From Eremococcus coleocola DSM 15696 (GTDB taxonomy: Bacteria > Bacillota > Bacilli > Lactobacillales > Aerococcaceae), in contig NZ_AUAT01000001.1 in the NCBI RefSeq assembly GCF_000428865.1, positions 62,001 to 126,000 on the forward strand: a stretch of DNA of 64,000 nucleotides. The letters are read 5' to 3'. This document shows positions 9,835 through 19,087 of this stretch, piece by piece. The notes under the pieces are model-generated. The model did not search any database, was not told where the DNA came from, and saw only the letters and a program-made list of their open reading frames with translations. How positions within the stretch are numbered: position 1 is the first letter of the stretch; each line of letters opens with the position of its first letter. A program made the translations under genes and the position numbers.

Positions 9835-10536
9835 TTACAATTTACCTTTCTCGTCCATCGCTTCTAATGCCGCCTCAGCGGCTGCCATCTGAGCGGATTT
9901 CTTACTATACCCTTGTCCTTGACTTACTAATTGATCATCAAGATAGAGGGCCACTACAAAGAGACGGTGATGGGCCGGTCCCTCTTCCTTAATAAGACGG
10001 TAATCAATATTAACGGGTCCTTGGCTCTGAACTTTTTCTTGAAAAAGAGTTTTATAATCAATGTTAATCACTTTAATAATTTGAAGATGGGGTTTTAACA
10101 AAGCTTGTTGCAAAAATTCTGTCACTCGTGCAAAACCTTGGTCTAGATATATCGCACCTAAAAAGGCTTCAAAAGCATCTGACACAATAGAATCCCGGAA
10201 TCGTCCGCCTGAAGCCTCTTCACCCTTCCCTAATTGAATCAATTGGTCCAATTGGTATTTACGTGCAACCAAAGCTAAGGAAGGCTCTTTAACTAGTTGA
10301 GCACGCATCCGGGTTAACTGTCCTTCTGGTTTATCGGGATAGGTATTAAAAAGAAAATCAGAAGTAATTAATTCCAGGACCGCATCACCGAGAAACTCTA
10401 GACGCTCATTATCTTTCAATTTTTCTTTAGCATGCTCATTGGCATAAGAAGTGTGACAAAAAGCTGTTTGTAAGATTTCTATATTAGTAAATGTTATCCC
10501 AGTATTTTTTTGAATTATATCTGCGATTTTTTCCAT
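9835..10536 (-). CDS. rnc: ribonuclease III
   Basis: Double-strand-specific endoribonuclease that processes rRNA and other structured RNAs. From the ATG at 10536 the protein has 233 residues. The catalytic domain carries the signature NERLEFLGDAVLEL (from residue 43) and the second acidic motif around DAFEAFLGAIYLDQG. A C-terminal dsRNA-binding domain spans about residues 160-230, ending in SKKSAQMAAAEAALEAM. A TTG four codons upstream (10548) is also in frame, but it overlaps the GAGGG ribosome-binding site of the ATG, so the ATG is preferred. It is the first gene of the rnc-smc-HAD-ftsY operon. Confidence 0.96.
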   Translation of the reverse strand: MEKIADIIQKNTGITFTNIEILQTAFCHTSYANEHAKEKLKDNERLEFLGDAVLELITSDFLFNTYPDKPEGQLTRMRAQLVKEPSLALVARKYQLDQLIQLGKGEEASGGRFRDSIVSDAFEAFLGAIYLDQGFARVTEFLQQALLKPHLQIIKVINIDYKTLFQEKVQSQGPVNIDYRLIKEEGPAHHRLFVVALYLDDQLVSQGQGYSKKSAQMAAAEAALEAMDEKGKL

Positions 10537-10561
10537 GATATCCCTCAATTCTCTGTTCTTT

Positions 10562-10590
10562 ATTTTACCCTACTTAGCTAAGTCAAGCAA
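10562..10590 (-). promoter_or_regulatory. putative rnc operon promoter
   Basis: On the minus strand TTGCTT (10585-10590) and TAAAAT (10562-10567) are separated by 17 bases, about 26 bases upstream of the rnc start. Confidence 0.6.
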
Positions 10591-10663
10591 AGTATATTCC
10601 ATAATGAAGGACTATTGTTAGCTTTGAAACTTATGCTAATGAAGATATGGATTATTTAATGGC

Positions 10664-10696
10664 ACAAAAAAAGGATAGACTTTCTGTCCATCCTTT
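10664..10696 (-). terminator. oppA1 terminator
   Basis: 11-base arms (AAAGGATGGAC / GTCTATCCTTT on the minus strand, with one G-U pair) enclose a 5-base loop and run into a stretch of U. This lies just beyond the oppA1 stop. Confidence 0.85.
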
Positions 10697-10712
10697 CAAA
10701 TTTAGTAGAGAA

Positions 10713-12473
10713 TTATTCAGCTTGTGGTTTGTCAGATAATAATTTAATTTCAGACCATTCTAAGTCAGAACCAGTCTTGATATCATATTGACTCACCCGT
10801 TTGTTTACCGCAGTTAATTCTTGACGGAATAAGGTTGGGATAGCTGGCACTTCATCAATGAAGTATGCTTGCCAATCATTGAAAGCTTTCACACGGAAGT
10901 CTTTATCGAAGGCTTCGTCTGAGTTAATGGCAGCCAATAATTTATCATTTTCTTCAGAAGCAAAACGAGTGTAGTTAAATGGAGAATTACGGCCCCATAG
11001 ACCTGTTGGGTTAGGGTCACCACCAGTACCAAAAGCACCTTGGTAAACATCAATACCTTCATCGTTGGCTTCAACACGTTCATAGAAGGAGTTCATTTCC
11101 ATTAATTTACCATCAGTTAATTCAACCTTAATACCCACTTGTTGCCAAGCTTGGATATAATATTGAGCCAATGGTTCTGCAGTTTCACCACCAGACATTG
11201 AAGCAAAATGAAGAGTAAATTCATTTCCATCTGGATCTTCAACGAATCCATCCCCATTTTTATCAACAAAACCAGCATCTGCTAACAATTGTTTAGCTTT
11301 TTCTGGATCATAATGGTAACCTTCTTGGTCAGCGTTGTTGTAATCCTTGAAGAATGAAGGAATATGAGAATTCGCATTCATACGGAGGCCATGATAGAAT
11401 TCAGCACCAACAGCATCATTATCCATAGCATAAGCCATAGCTTGACGAAGAGCCTTGTTAGCAGTCAGTTTAGTATCATCGTAAACTACTTCGCCTTTTT
11501 CTTCATCCCAAGTACCTAAGTTAAAGCCGATATAAGTATAAGCATTTGAAACTTGACCTAAAACATCAAAGTTCTTAGCGTCTTTGAAGGTTTCATATTG
11601 GTCAGCTGGTAATGAGGCGATATCATAGTTTCCGGCTTTCATCTCTTGGATAATTGTTGATGGGTTAACAATTTCTACTGTAACTCCGTCAAGAGCTGGT
11701 GCACCACGATAGTAATCATCATTACGTACAAAGGTTACCGCTTCACCAGGAGTGATTTTATCTACCTTGAACGGACCAAAACCAACTAAGTTGGAACGAA
11801 CTGCATCTGAATCTTCTTGTTCAGCAATTGGAATATCTTTAAAGATATGTTCTGGTTCAATATAAGCAGAAACGCCACCACCGGCTTGTAACATTGAGTT
11901 AGAGAAAGTCTTATAGTGGACTACTAAAGTATAATCATCCACACGTTCTAGACCTGAAATTTCTTCAGCATCCCCATTATGATATTCTTCCATACCTTCG
12001 ACGTTCATGAAATCTTCACCATAACGAATTCCAGTGTAGTCTTTATTCCCTACAACATAGTAAGGATAGATTACATCATCAATGGTTACGTCCTCACCAT
12101 CATGCCATTTAACCCCTTCAGGAATAGTAATTTTTACTGTTTTATCATCTTTATTAAATTCAACATCAGCAAAACCTGAGTTATCGATGGTAAAGTTTTC
12201 ATCATACCCGAATAAAGACTCAGCGAATAAGTTAATGACTGCAATATCAGGATTTGAAGAATAATACATATTGTTGAAGACACCTGGGAAAGTCGTATCA
12301 GAAACTAAAGCTTGTTTTAAAATTCCACCTTCAATCGCTTCACCCTCATGTTTTACATCAGTTGAGAATGTAGGTGCATCTCCTTCAGCTAGAACACTTG
12401 CAAGATTAATATTAGGAATAACAGATAAAAGTGCCAGAACAGCTGACATTGGTTTCAATAAGGTCTTTTTCAT
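10713..12473 (-). CDS. oppA: peptide ABC transporter substrate-binding protein (copy 1, no lipobox)
   Basis: Extracellular solute-binding protein family 5 member that captures oligopeptides for the OppBCDF importer. The ATG at 12473 has an AAGGGG ribosome-binding site; it gives 586 residues with a signal peptide (KK, hydrophobic core, cleavage probably after SVLA). The usual lipoprotein cysteine is absent: the whole protein has no Cys. Family features include the YYRGAPALDGVTVEIV block, TANKALRQAMAYAMD and a DKNGDGFVEDPDG loop. It is a close paralogue of the next gene, with long identical stretches such as LHFASMSGGETAEPLAQYYI. It is the last gene of the cluster but lies behind a terminator, so it probably has its own promoter. 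Confidence 0.93.
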   Translation of the reverse strand: MKKTLLKPMSAVLALLSVIPNINLASVLAEGDAPTFSTDVKHEGEAIEGGILKQALVSDTTFPGVFNNMYYSSNPDIAVINLFAESLFGYDENFTIDNSGFADVEFNKDDKTVKITIPEGVKWHDGEDVTIDDVIYPYYVVGNKDYTGIRYGEDFMNVEGMEEYHNGDAEEISGLERVDDYTLVVHYKTFSNSMLQAGGGVSAYIEPEHIFKDIPIAEQEDSDAVRSNLVGFGPFKVDKITPGEAVTFVRNDDYYRGAPALDGVTVEIVNPSTIIQEMKAGNYDIASLPADQYETFKDAKNFDVLGQVSNAYTYIGFNLGTWDEEKGEVVYDDTKLTANKALRQAMAYAMDNDAVGAEFYHGLRMNANSHIPSFFKDYNNADQEGYHYDPEKAKQLLADAGFVDKNGDGFVEDPDGNEFTLHFASMSGGETAEPLAQYYIQAWQQVGIKVELTDGKLMEMNSFYERVEANDEGIDVYQGAFGTGGDPNPTGLWGRNSPFNYTRFASEENDKLLAAINSDEAFDKDFRVKAFNDWQAYFIDEVPAIPTLFRQELTAVNKRVSQYDIKTGSDLEWSEIKLLSDKPQAE

Positions 12474-12508
12474 TTTGTTTCCCCTTCTCATTTAAAATTA
12501 ATATAAAA

Positions 12509-12537
12509 TTATAATACCTATAAAAATAAAAACTTAA
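12509..12537 (-). promoter_or_regulatory. possible oppA1 promoter
   Basis: A consensus TATAAT -10 box (12509-12514, minus strand) lies 17 bases from a weak TTAAGT -35 box (12532-12537). The surrounding 12474-12650 stretch is extremely AT-rich. Confidence 0.4.
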
Positions 12538-12653
12538 AATTTCAAGTCCTTTTTTTAATTTCTTTTTAATATTAAATCGTTTTTTTATCCTAAAAAAAGA
12601 ATTTTACTTAAATAAAAACACATTTAATGAGAAAAAATCAAATTTTAAAACAA

Positions 12654-12682
12654 AAACAAGAGGCTTTTTAAGACCTCTTGTT
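12654..12682 (-). terminator. oppA2 terminator
   Basis: A 10-bp inverted repeat (AAACAAGAGG / CCTCTTGTTT) is followed on the minus strand by a U-rich run. It separates the two substrate-binding protein genes. Confidence 0.85.
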
Positions 12683-12700
12683 TCTATCGTATCTATTTTT

Positions 12701-14470
12701 TTACTCAGCAATTGGACTATCCGCTAATAGTTTTACTTGTGACCATTCTAGATCATTACCAATAGTAATATCCCAATTACTTACCCGATTGTTCACGGCT
12801 GTTAATTCTTGACGGAACATAGTTGGAATAGAAGGAATTTCTTCCATCATGTATTTTTGCCAATCATAATACATTTTTTGACGAGTCTTAGCATCAAAAG
12901 CCTCTGGTGAAGACATTTGTTCTAAGAACTTGTCGTTTTCTCCAGAACCCCAACGAGCATAGTTAAATGGTTCTGACCGACCCCATAAACCACGTGGATT
13001 AGGATCACCCCCAACACCCATGGCTGCTTGATAAATATCAATATTTTCATCATCATTTTGAATACGATCATAGAAGGAATTCATTTCCATAAGTTTGCCA
13101 TCGGTTAATTCAACATGGATTCCAACTTGTTGCCAAGATTGGATATAATATTGAGCCAATGGTTCTGCTGTTTCGCCACCAGACATTGAAGCAAAATGAA
13201 GGGTAAATTCATTGCCATTTGGATCTTCTACGAAGCCATCGTTATTTGTGTCTTTAAAGCCTGCATCAGCTAAAAGTTGTTTTGCTTTATCAGGATTAAA
13301 TTCATAGCCCTTTTGATCTGGATTATTGTAATCTTTGAAGTTAGGGGTAATGTGTGAGTTAGCTGCAATCCGAATACCTTGATAAAATTCTTGGGTTACC
13401 GCTGCATTATCAATAGCATAAGCCATGGCTTGACGTAAGGCTTTATTATTTACGATTTTAGAATCGTCCATCTTAATTTCGCCCTTTTCATCATCCCAAG
13501 TACCAAACTTAAAGGCGATATAAGTATAGGTATTAGCCAAGACACCTAAGGTTTTAAAGTTTTTAGCATCTTTAAAGGTTTCATATTGATCAGATGGTAA
13601 AGATGCCACGTCATAATGACCAGCTTTTAACTCTGCAACGATGGTTGATGGGTTTACAATTTCCATAGTCACAGAATCGACTGCAGCTAGATCTTTATAG
13701 TAATTATCATTTCTAACAAATTTTACGGCTTCACCTGGTGTAATTGATTCAACCTTGAATGGGCCAAAGCCAACTGGCATCTTCCGAACTGGTTCAGAAT
13801 CTTCCATATCTTTAACTTCAATGTCTTTAAAGATATGTTCAGGCTCCATATAAGCTGAGATTCCCCCTCCGGCTTGAAGCATAGATGGAGAAAATTCTTT
13901 GTAATGAACCGTTAATGTATAGTCATCCACGCGTTCAAGACCAGAAATTTCTTCGCTTTCACCATTGTGGTATTCTTCCATACCTTCAACATTTTCATAG
14001 TCAGCCCCATAACGAATACCAGCATAGTCCTTATGACCAATTACATAGTAAGGGAAAATAACGTCATCGATGGTAATCGGTTCACCATCATCCCATTTTT
14101 GATCCTTAGGAATAGTAATCGTCACTTGCTTGTTATCTTGATCAATATCAATATCAGCAAATCCTGATGAATCGACTTCAAAGTTTTCGTTATAACCAAT
14201 AATTCCTGGGTTAAACATTGAAATTACTTGAGAGTCAGTAGAATCTGAATAAAACATGCTATTGAACACACCAGCAAAAGTTGAGCCAGACATAACCGCG
14301 TATTTCAAGTCACCGCCTTCAATGGCATCTCCTTTATTTTCAACTTTTGAGTCAAAAATTTTAGCATCTTCTTGGGCTGCCACGTGATTTAACGCCAATG
14401 GACTTAGACTAGCTACCAAGGATAAAACTGCCGTACTGGCGGCAAATGACTTGATAAGTGATTTTTTCAT
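12701..14470 (-). CDS. oppA: peptide ABC transporter substrate-binding protein (copy 2, no lipobox)
   Basis: Second family 5 oligopeptide-binding protein, 589 residues, highly similar to the adjacent copy along its full length. The N-terminus is a classical Sec signal peptide (MKKSLIKSF, hydrophobic core, cleavage probably after HVAA) with no lipobox cysteine and no Cys elsewhere. It has the same DTNNDGFVEDPNG loop and C-terminal SNWDITIGNDLEWSQVKLL end as its paralogue. It lies between the oppC terminator and its own terminator and has a good promoter (14531-14558), so it can be made in excess over the permease. How it stays at the cell surface without a lipid anchor is not evident. Confidence 0.93.
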   Translation of the reverse strand: MKKSLIKSFAASTAVLSLVASLSPLALNHVAAQEDAKIFDSKVENKGDAIEGGDLKYAVMSGSTFAGVFNSMFYSDSTDSQVISMFNPGIIGYNENFEVDSSGFADIDIDQDNKQVTITIPKDQKWDDGEPITIDDVIFPYYVIGHKDYAGIRYGADYENVEGMEEYHNGESEEISGLERVDDYTLTVHYKEFSPSMLQAGGGISAYMEPEHIFKDIEVKDMEDSEPVRKMPVGFGPFKVESITPGEAVKFVRNDNYYKDLAAVDSVTMEIVNPSTIVAELKAGHYDVASLPSDQYETFKDAKNFKTLGVLANTYTYIAFKFGTWDDEKGEIKMDDSKIVNNKALRQAMAYAIDNAAVTQEFYQGIRIAANSHITPNFKDYNNPDQKGYEFNPDKAKQLLADAGFKDTNNDGFVEDPNGNEFTLHFASMSGGETAEPLAQYYIQSWQQVGIHVELTDGKLMEMNSFYDRIQNDDENIDIYQAAMGVGGDPNPRGLWGRSEPFNYARWGSGENDKFLEQMSSPEAFDAKTRQKMYYDWQKYMMEEIPSIPTMFRQELTAVNNRVSNWDITIGNDLEWSQVKLLADSPIAE

Positions 14471-14530
14471 GTAATTCCTCCATCTTTCTTTTCCTTAATA
14501 ATGATAAGGACATTGAAATTTATTAAGTAA

Positions 14531-14558
14531 ATTATAACATAAAGGTCACTTTTTTCAA
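14531..14558 (-). promoter_or_regulatory. oppA2 promoter
   Basis: On the minus strand TTGAAA (14553-14558) is 16 bases from TATAAT (14531-14536), about 60 bases before the oppA2 start. Confidence 0.65.
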
Positions 14559-14721
14559 AAAATTCTCTCATAAATTTTAATAAAAATTTTATATAAGAAA
14601 CTATATTAAATCAATATTATAAAGGTAAAAAAATAATTAAAAATTATTGTTTATAATTAAATGTTTTACAATTCAACTAATTTTTTTCAAATTTTATTAA
14701 TCGAATGATAACCTGTTCAAT

Positions 14722-14757
14722 CAAAAAAAGCCTGACAGTTAATTACTGTCAGACTTT
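14722..14757 (-). terminator. oppC terminator
   Basis: An inverted repeat (CTGACAGT / ACTGTCAG, 5-base loop) with outer A/T pairs and a U-run on the minus strand lies 16-50 bases after oppC. It ends the oppDFBC unit before the two oppA genes. Confidence 0.85.
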
Positions 14758-14772
14758 TCTGATAACTATAAA

Positions 14773-15708
14773 TTATCCAATCCGTTGTCTTGAGTCGAAT
14801 GCTCTTTGCATTGCTTGACCAATATAAGATATAGATAACATTAGAACTAGGATTAAAATAACAGCTGGTAACCATACCCACCATTTATTTTGAATAACAT
14901 CAGGATTTGATGCAGTCGAGATGAGAGTACCTAGTGAAGGTGTCCCGAATGGAAGACCAAAACCTAGGAAAGAAAGTCCAGTTTCCACACCAATATTTCC
15001 TGCAAAGTTCAAGGTCAAATATGTAATAATTAATGAAGATAAGTTAGGCATAACTTCCATATACATAATCTTCCAATCCCGGGTACCCATCGTTTTGGAT
15101 GCCGAAACATAATCTTTCGAACCTTCAGATAAGGTTGCAGTCCGGAAAAGACGTGCATTCCCTACCCAATAAAAGGCAGAAAGCAGGATGATTAAGGTCC
15201 ACATATTAAAACGAGGAATAATGGTTACAATTACAATGATAATCATCATAATTGGTAGCACCATCAAGAAGTCGATAATACGCATTACGATATCATCTAC
15301 GATACCACCGTAATACCCAGCCATAATCCCAATAGCTATCCCAATGACTGAAGTGAAAATGGTCACCATGAAACCAATAAACAAGGAATTACGGGTACCA
15401 ATTACGAGTAAGGTCAAAATATCTTGACCCCCTTCATTGGAACCAAGTAGATAACCATCCACACCGGGTTCTTTATAACGTCCAAATAAGTTAACAACTT
15501 GGGCCTTTGTTTCATCCATAAAGAATGGTGCAATAAAAGCAAATAGTACAATTGCAACTAAAATAAACAGTGAAAACATAGCCACCTTATCATGTAAGAA
15601 TTCACGAACAATCACTTCGAGTCCCATAGGTGGTTTGGATTCAAATTCTTCCAATTGACCAACGACTTGTTCTTCAACTGGAACTGGTTCTTGAGGATTC
15701 ATTTCCAT
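14773..15708 (-). CDS. oppC: peptide ABC transporter permease OppC
   Basis: Inner permease subunit of the oligopeptide importer, 311 residues. An acidic cytoplasmic N-terminus is followed by TM1 (about residues 35-58), an extracellular loop, and five further TM helices with the binding-protein-dependent transport motif around ASKTMGTRDWKIMYMEVMPNLSS (EAA-like loop contacting the ATPases). It follows oppB with a 13-base gap and is the last gene before a strong terminator. The assignment to OppC rather than DppC rests on operon context. Confidence 0.94.
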   Translation of the reverse strand: MEMNPQEPVPVEEQVVGQLEEFESKPPMGLEVIVREFLHDKVAMFSLFILVAIVLFAFIAPFFMDETKAQVVNLFGRYKEPGVDGYLLGSNEGGQDILTLLVIGTRNSLFIGFMVTIFTSVIGIAIGIMAGYYGGIVDDIVMRIIDFLMVLPIMMIIIVIVTIIPRFNMWTLIILLSAFYWVGNARLFRTATLSEGSKDYVSASKTMGTRDWKIMYMEVMPNLSSLIITYLTLNFAGNIGVETGLSFLGFGLPFGTPSLGTLISTASNPDVIQNKWWVWLPAVILILVLMLSISYIGQAMQRAFDSRQRIG

Positions 15709-15721
15709 TGTTATATACCTC

Positions 15722-16684
15722 CTATCGAATTCTAATTCGTGGATCCACGAAAATCATAATAATATCTGAGAGTAAGGTTCCTAATAGGGTCATAAATCCA
15801 AATAACAAGACCAAGGTGGTCATGACAGCAAAGTCACGTCCAGTAATAGAAGTAATAAATAATTGCCCCATTCCTTGATAAGTAAAGATTTGTTCTGTAA
15901 TAACTGACCCTGAAATCAATCCCGTAATGGTGTACCCCATTCCTTGAGCAATTGGTAAGATTGAATTTCGGAAGATATGACGACTATAAATTGTACTTTC
16001 AGGCACCCCTTTAGCCCGGGCAGTTCTCACATAATCTTGTGACTTAGCATCAATAACCCCTGAACGTAAGTACTGGATAATCCCCGTCGTACTTAATAAT
16101 CCAATCGTAACAGCAGGTAGAATCATGTGGTGCAAACGAGAAAGAAAGTATTGCATGGTTCCAGGTTCAAGACCTGAACCAACAGTACCCCGAGTAGGTA
16201 CCCATCCTAAGGTATAACCGAAAATCCATAACATAAGTAGACCGGCAACAAAAGACGGAATGGCATATGTAAAGAAGTTATAAATATTAACTACACGGTC
16301 AAAGAATGTATTTTGATACCGGCCGGCTAATAATCCAAGCGGAAGTCCCACAGCATAAGTAATAATTGTCATAAAGAGTGACAAGGAAACGGTTGGCACG
16401 ATCCGTTGTCCGATTGCTTGGGTCACGGGCATTTTTTGTGACCATGAACGACCAAAGTCACCATGGAAGGCAGCGGTCATCCAATCAATATACCGTTCAG
16501 GCCATGATTTATTTAAACCGAGTGATTCGCGCATGGCTTCAATTTGAGCTGCTGAGATAGTTGGATCAATTAAACCAGTCAAGGCATCCCCAGGCATCAA
16601 TGAACCAAGGATAAAGACCACAATACTCAAAAGAAAGACTTGTGGAATCATCAGGATTAACCGTCTTAATATTGTTTTCCACAT
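15722..16684 (-). CDS. oppB: peptide ABC transporter permease OppB
   Basis: Permease subunit pairing with OppC in the membrane, 320 residues. It has an N-terminal TM helix (residues about 7-30), the GLNKSWPERYIDWM periplasmic-side segment typical of OppB/DppB, and five more TM helices with the EAA-like loop RTARAKGVPESTIYSRHIFRN. It lies 2 bases after oppF and 13 bases before oppC, inside the oppDFBC operon. Confidence 0.95.
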   Translation of the reverse strand: MWKTILRRLILMIPQVFLLSIVVFILGSLMPGDALTGLIDPTISAAQIEAMRESLGLNKSWPERYIDWMTAAFHGDFGRSWSQKMPVTQAIGQRIVPTVSLSLFMTIITYAVGLPLGLLAGRYQNTFFDRVVNIYNFFTYAIPSFVAGLLMLWIFGYTLGWVPTRGTVGSGLEPGTMQYFLSRLHHMILPAVTIGLLSTTGIIQYLRSGVIDAKSQDYVRTARAKGVPESTIYSRHIFRNSILPIAQGMGYTITGLISGSVITEQIFTYQGMGQLFITSITGRDFAVMTTLVLLFGFMTLLGTLLSDIIMIFVDPRIRIR

Positions 16685-16686
16685 AA

Positions 16687-17649
16687 CTAAATTCCCCCTT
16701 CTTGAATAATTGACATGTCATTCAATGCCACTTTGTGGTTATCATTTAGACTTTGAAGATCATAAACACGACCTTCTGGTGAGAAGAATTGAGCACCTTC
16801 AGCATGGAATTCAGTTTCAACTTCTTGACGAATCCGTTTATTTTCTTCACGCATATTAGGATCAATTTGAGGAATAGCAGAAAGCAAACGACGTGTATAA
16901 ATATGTTGAGGATTATGATAAATCTCATCACTATCGCCGTATTCAGTGAAACGTCCCCGGTACATAATCGCAATCTCATCACACATGTGCTTTACAACAC
17001 CGAGGTCATGAGAGATAAATAGATATGAAACATTAAATTCATCTTGAATCTGTTTCATAAAGTTAAGTACTTGGGCTTGTACTGACAAGTCTAGGGCTGA
17101 AACCGGTTCATCGGCAATCACTAATTTAGGATTCAAGGCTACTGCCCGAGCAACCCCAATCCGTTGCCGTTGACCACCAGAGAACTGATGGGGATACTTG
17201 TAAAGAGCATCTTCAGTTAAACCAACGATTTCCAACAATTCAATGGATCGTTTCTTTTCTTCTGCCGCCGTCATATTAGTGAAGTTCCGTAAAGGTTCAG
17301 ACATGATATCTATAATCCGGCGTTTGGGATTAAATGATGACATGGCATCTTGGAAGATCATTTGAACATTTTGACGGTATTCAGACCGACGTTTACGCGC
17401 TTGTTTTGATACTTCTTCGCCTTTATAGAAAATTTGACCGTCGGTGATTTTTTCTAAACCAATAATAGCTTTACCTATCGTTGATTTACCAGAACCAGAT
17501 TCACCTACAAGACCGTAGGTTTTTCCTTCTTCAAAGTGAAGATCTACGCCATCAACGGCATAAACGTAATCAGTAATCCGATTGAAGAAGCCTGACCGAA
17601 TTGGATAATGGACTTTTAAATTTTTAACTGTGATTAATTCTTCAGCCAT
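16687..17649 (-). CDS. oppF: peptide ABC transporter ATP-binding protein OppF
   Basis: One of two ATPases driving peptide uptake, 320 residues from the ATG at 17649. That start has a GAGGAGG ribosome-binding site and follows the oppD stop by 1 base; the frame extends 12 codons upstream into oppD but without need. Motifs: Walker A GESGSGKST, Q-loop QMIFQDAMSSFNPKR, signature FSGGQRQRIGVARA, Walker B LVIADEPVSALD. The C-terminal extension typical of OppF lacks the usual Cys cluster seen in many iron-sulphur-binding Opp/Dpp ATPases. Confidence 0.95.
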   Translation of the reverse strand: MAEELITVKNLKVHYPIRSGFFNRITDYVYAVDGVDLHFEEGKTYGLVGESGSGKSTIGKAIIGLEKITDGQIFYKGEEVSKQARKRRSEYRQNVQMIFQDAMSSFNPKRRIIDIMSEPLRNFTNMTAAEEKKRSIELLEIVGLTEDALYKYPHQFSGGQRQRIGVARAVALNPKLVIADEPVSALDLSVQAQVLNFMKQIQDEFNVSYLFISHDLGVVKHMCDEIAIMYRGRFTEYGDSDEIYHNPQHIYTRRLLSAIPQIDPNMREENKRIRQEVETEFHAEGAQFFSPEGRVYDLQSLNDNHKVALNDMSIIQEGGI

Positions 17650-17650
17650 C

Positions 17651-18664
17651 TTATGCCTCCTCATCTGGGAAATAGAAATGTTCATGACAAGTACATCTTA
17701 CCCAATGTCCAGGTTCTACCTCATGTAATGATGGATTTTCTTCATGAACATGTTCTGGAATCCAAGGCGTCCGGTCAGCAAAACGACATCCGGTCCGTTT
17801 CATTTTAGTAATATTTGGAACAGATCCTTGAATTACGTGTAATTCTCCAGTTTCATCATCGACCATATCATTTGATTGCGGAATAGAACGTAAAAGAGAA
17901 CGTGTATATGGATGTTTAGGATTATTAAATAAATCATGTACTTCAGCGATTTCAACAAATTGACCCGCATACATTACAGCAACGCGATCAGCAGTCTCTG
18001 CAACCACACCTAAATCATGGGTGATTAAAATAATCCCAGATTCAGTTTCTTCTTGAATTTGGTTTAACAAGTCCAAAATTTGTGCTTGGATTGTTACATC
18101 CAAGGCAGTGGTTGGTTCGTCTGCAATAATAATATTCGGTTTTGCTGCCAAAGCAATCGCAATGATAACCCGTTGCCGCATCCCACCAGATAACTCATGA
18201 GGATATTGTTTATACATCCGATTTGGATTAGCAATCCCAACTTGGTCTAATAATTCCAATGTTCTTTCTTTTCGTTGGTCTTTATTAAAATCCGTATGAT
18301 AATACAAGGCTTCTTCAATTTGAGCCCCAATGGTCATTAATGGGTTTAAGGATGCCAATGGATCTTGGAAAATCATCCCAATTTCACGACCACGAATTTT
18401 TAAATAGTCACTTTCACTATAATTAATAATATCCTTGCCCTTGTATAGTATTTGACCAGTTTGTCGGGTATTTTTGGGATCATGCAAACCAACAATCGAT
18501 GTAGCTAGCGTGGATTTGCCACAACCAGATTCCCCTACAATTGCTAATTTTTCATTCTTATGTAAGGTGAAGGAAACACCATCCACCGCATCATAGAATT
18601 TATCACGAATCCGGAACCCAGTATGTAAATCTTTTATCTCTAATAAGATATCTGATTGTTCCAT
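17651..18664 (-). CDS. oppD: peptide ABC transporter ATP-binding protein OppD
   Basis: Second ATPase of the importer, 337 residues from the ATG at 18664, which has an AGGAGGAG ribosome-binding site. An in-frame ATG 14 codons upstream overlaps the acpP terminator and is less likely. Motifs: Walker [11 protein letters not shown]-loop [14 protein letters not shown], signature [15 protein letters not shown], Walker [13 protein letters not shown]. The C-terminal region has the OppD-type cysteines (GCRFADR ... VRCTCHEH). It is the first gene of the operon, only 27 bases behind a terminator-like hairpin. Confidence 0.95.
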   Translation of the reverse strand: MEQSDILLEIKDLHTGFRIRDKFYDAVDGVSFTLHKNEKLAIVGESGCGKSTLATSIVGLHDPKNTRQTGQILYKGKDIINYSESDYLKIRGREIGMIFQDPLASLNPLMTIGAQIEEALYYHTDFNKDQRKERTLELLDQVGIANPNRMYKQYPHELSGGMRQRVIIAIALAAKPNIIIADEPTTALDVTIQAQILDLLNQIQEETESGIILITHDLGVVAETADRVAVMYAGQFVEIAEVHDLFNNPKHPYTRSLLRSIPQSNDMVDDETGELHVIQGSVPNITKMKRTGCRFADRTPWIPEHVHEENPSLHEVEPGHWVRCTCHEHFYFPDEEA

Positions 18665-18683
18665 TAATTCTCCTCCTGTACTT

Positions 18684-18721
18684 TTTAACAAAAAAACACT
18701 ACTCACATATGTCAGCAGTGT
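18684..18721 (-). terminator. acpP terminator / oppD leader hairpin
   Basis: On the minus strand AACACTGCTGACA pairs with TGTGAGTAGTGTT (one mismatch, one G-U pair, short loop) and runs into seven U. It lies just upstream of the oppD ribosome-binding site. Confidence 0.8.
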
Positions 18722-18746
18722 TATCCATACATGTATTCCTTAAAAT

Positions 18747-18986
18747 CTATTTTAATTCATCAATGTAACGCACTGCGTCACCCACATTTTTTAATGCCTC
18801 GATTTTTTCATCTTCAAATTGAATATTGAAAGTATCTTCTAATTCCATGACAAGCTCCACTACGTCAAGTGAATCAGCCCCTAGATCATCGAAGGTCATT
18901 GTTTCGGTCACAGAACCTTCGTTAACTCCGAAACGATCAACAATCATTTCTTTAACGATATCGAATGTGCTGCGATTTTCAGACAT
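18747..18986 (-). CDS. acpP: acyl carrier protein
   Basis: Small acidic carrier (79 residues) that holds acyl chains on a phosphopantetheine arm during fatty-acid synthesis and transfer. The attachment serine is Ser39 in the DSLD motif (38-41), in a predicted four-helix fold with [19 protein letters not shown]. It lies 101 bases downstream of plsX, the usual partner gene, and ends before a strong terminator. An AGGTG ribosome-binding site lies 7 bases before the ATG. Confidence 0.96.
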   Translation of the reverse strand: MSENRSTFDIVKEMIVDRFGVNEGSVTETMTFDDLGADSLDVVELVMELEDTFNIQFEDEKIEALKNVGDAVRYIDELK

Positions 18987-19087
18987 TCACGCACCTCCAT
19001 ATAAGAAAATATAGTGTTACCAATAGTAAACATTTTAAACGTAAAATGATAGTTTGTCTACTAGATTCTAATATTTTTAATTATTTT

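Larger units (their letters stand above)
14471..14772 (-). other. AT-rich intergenic region between oppC and oppA2
   Basis: This 302-base stretch has no gene. It holds the oppC terminator (about 14720-14757) and the oppA2 promoter (14531-14558); the part between is A/T-rich without recognisable structure. Confidence 0.7.

Noticed and set aside
11979-12495. Plus-strand frames inside oppA1
   Set aside because: They run antisense to a clearly conserved binding protein, and similar frames occur at the same place in the paralogue, as expected for mirrored coding sequence.
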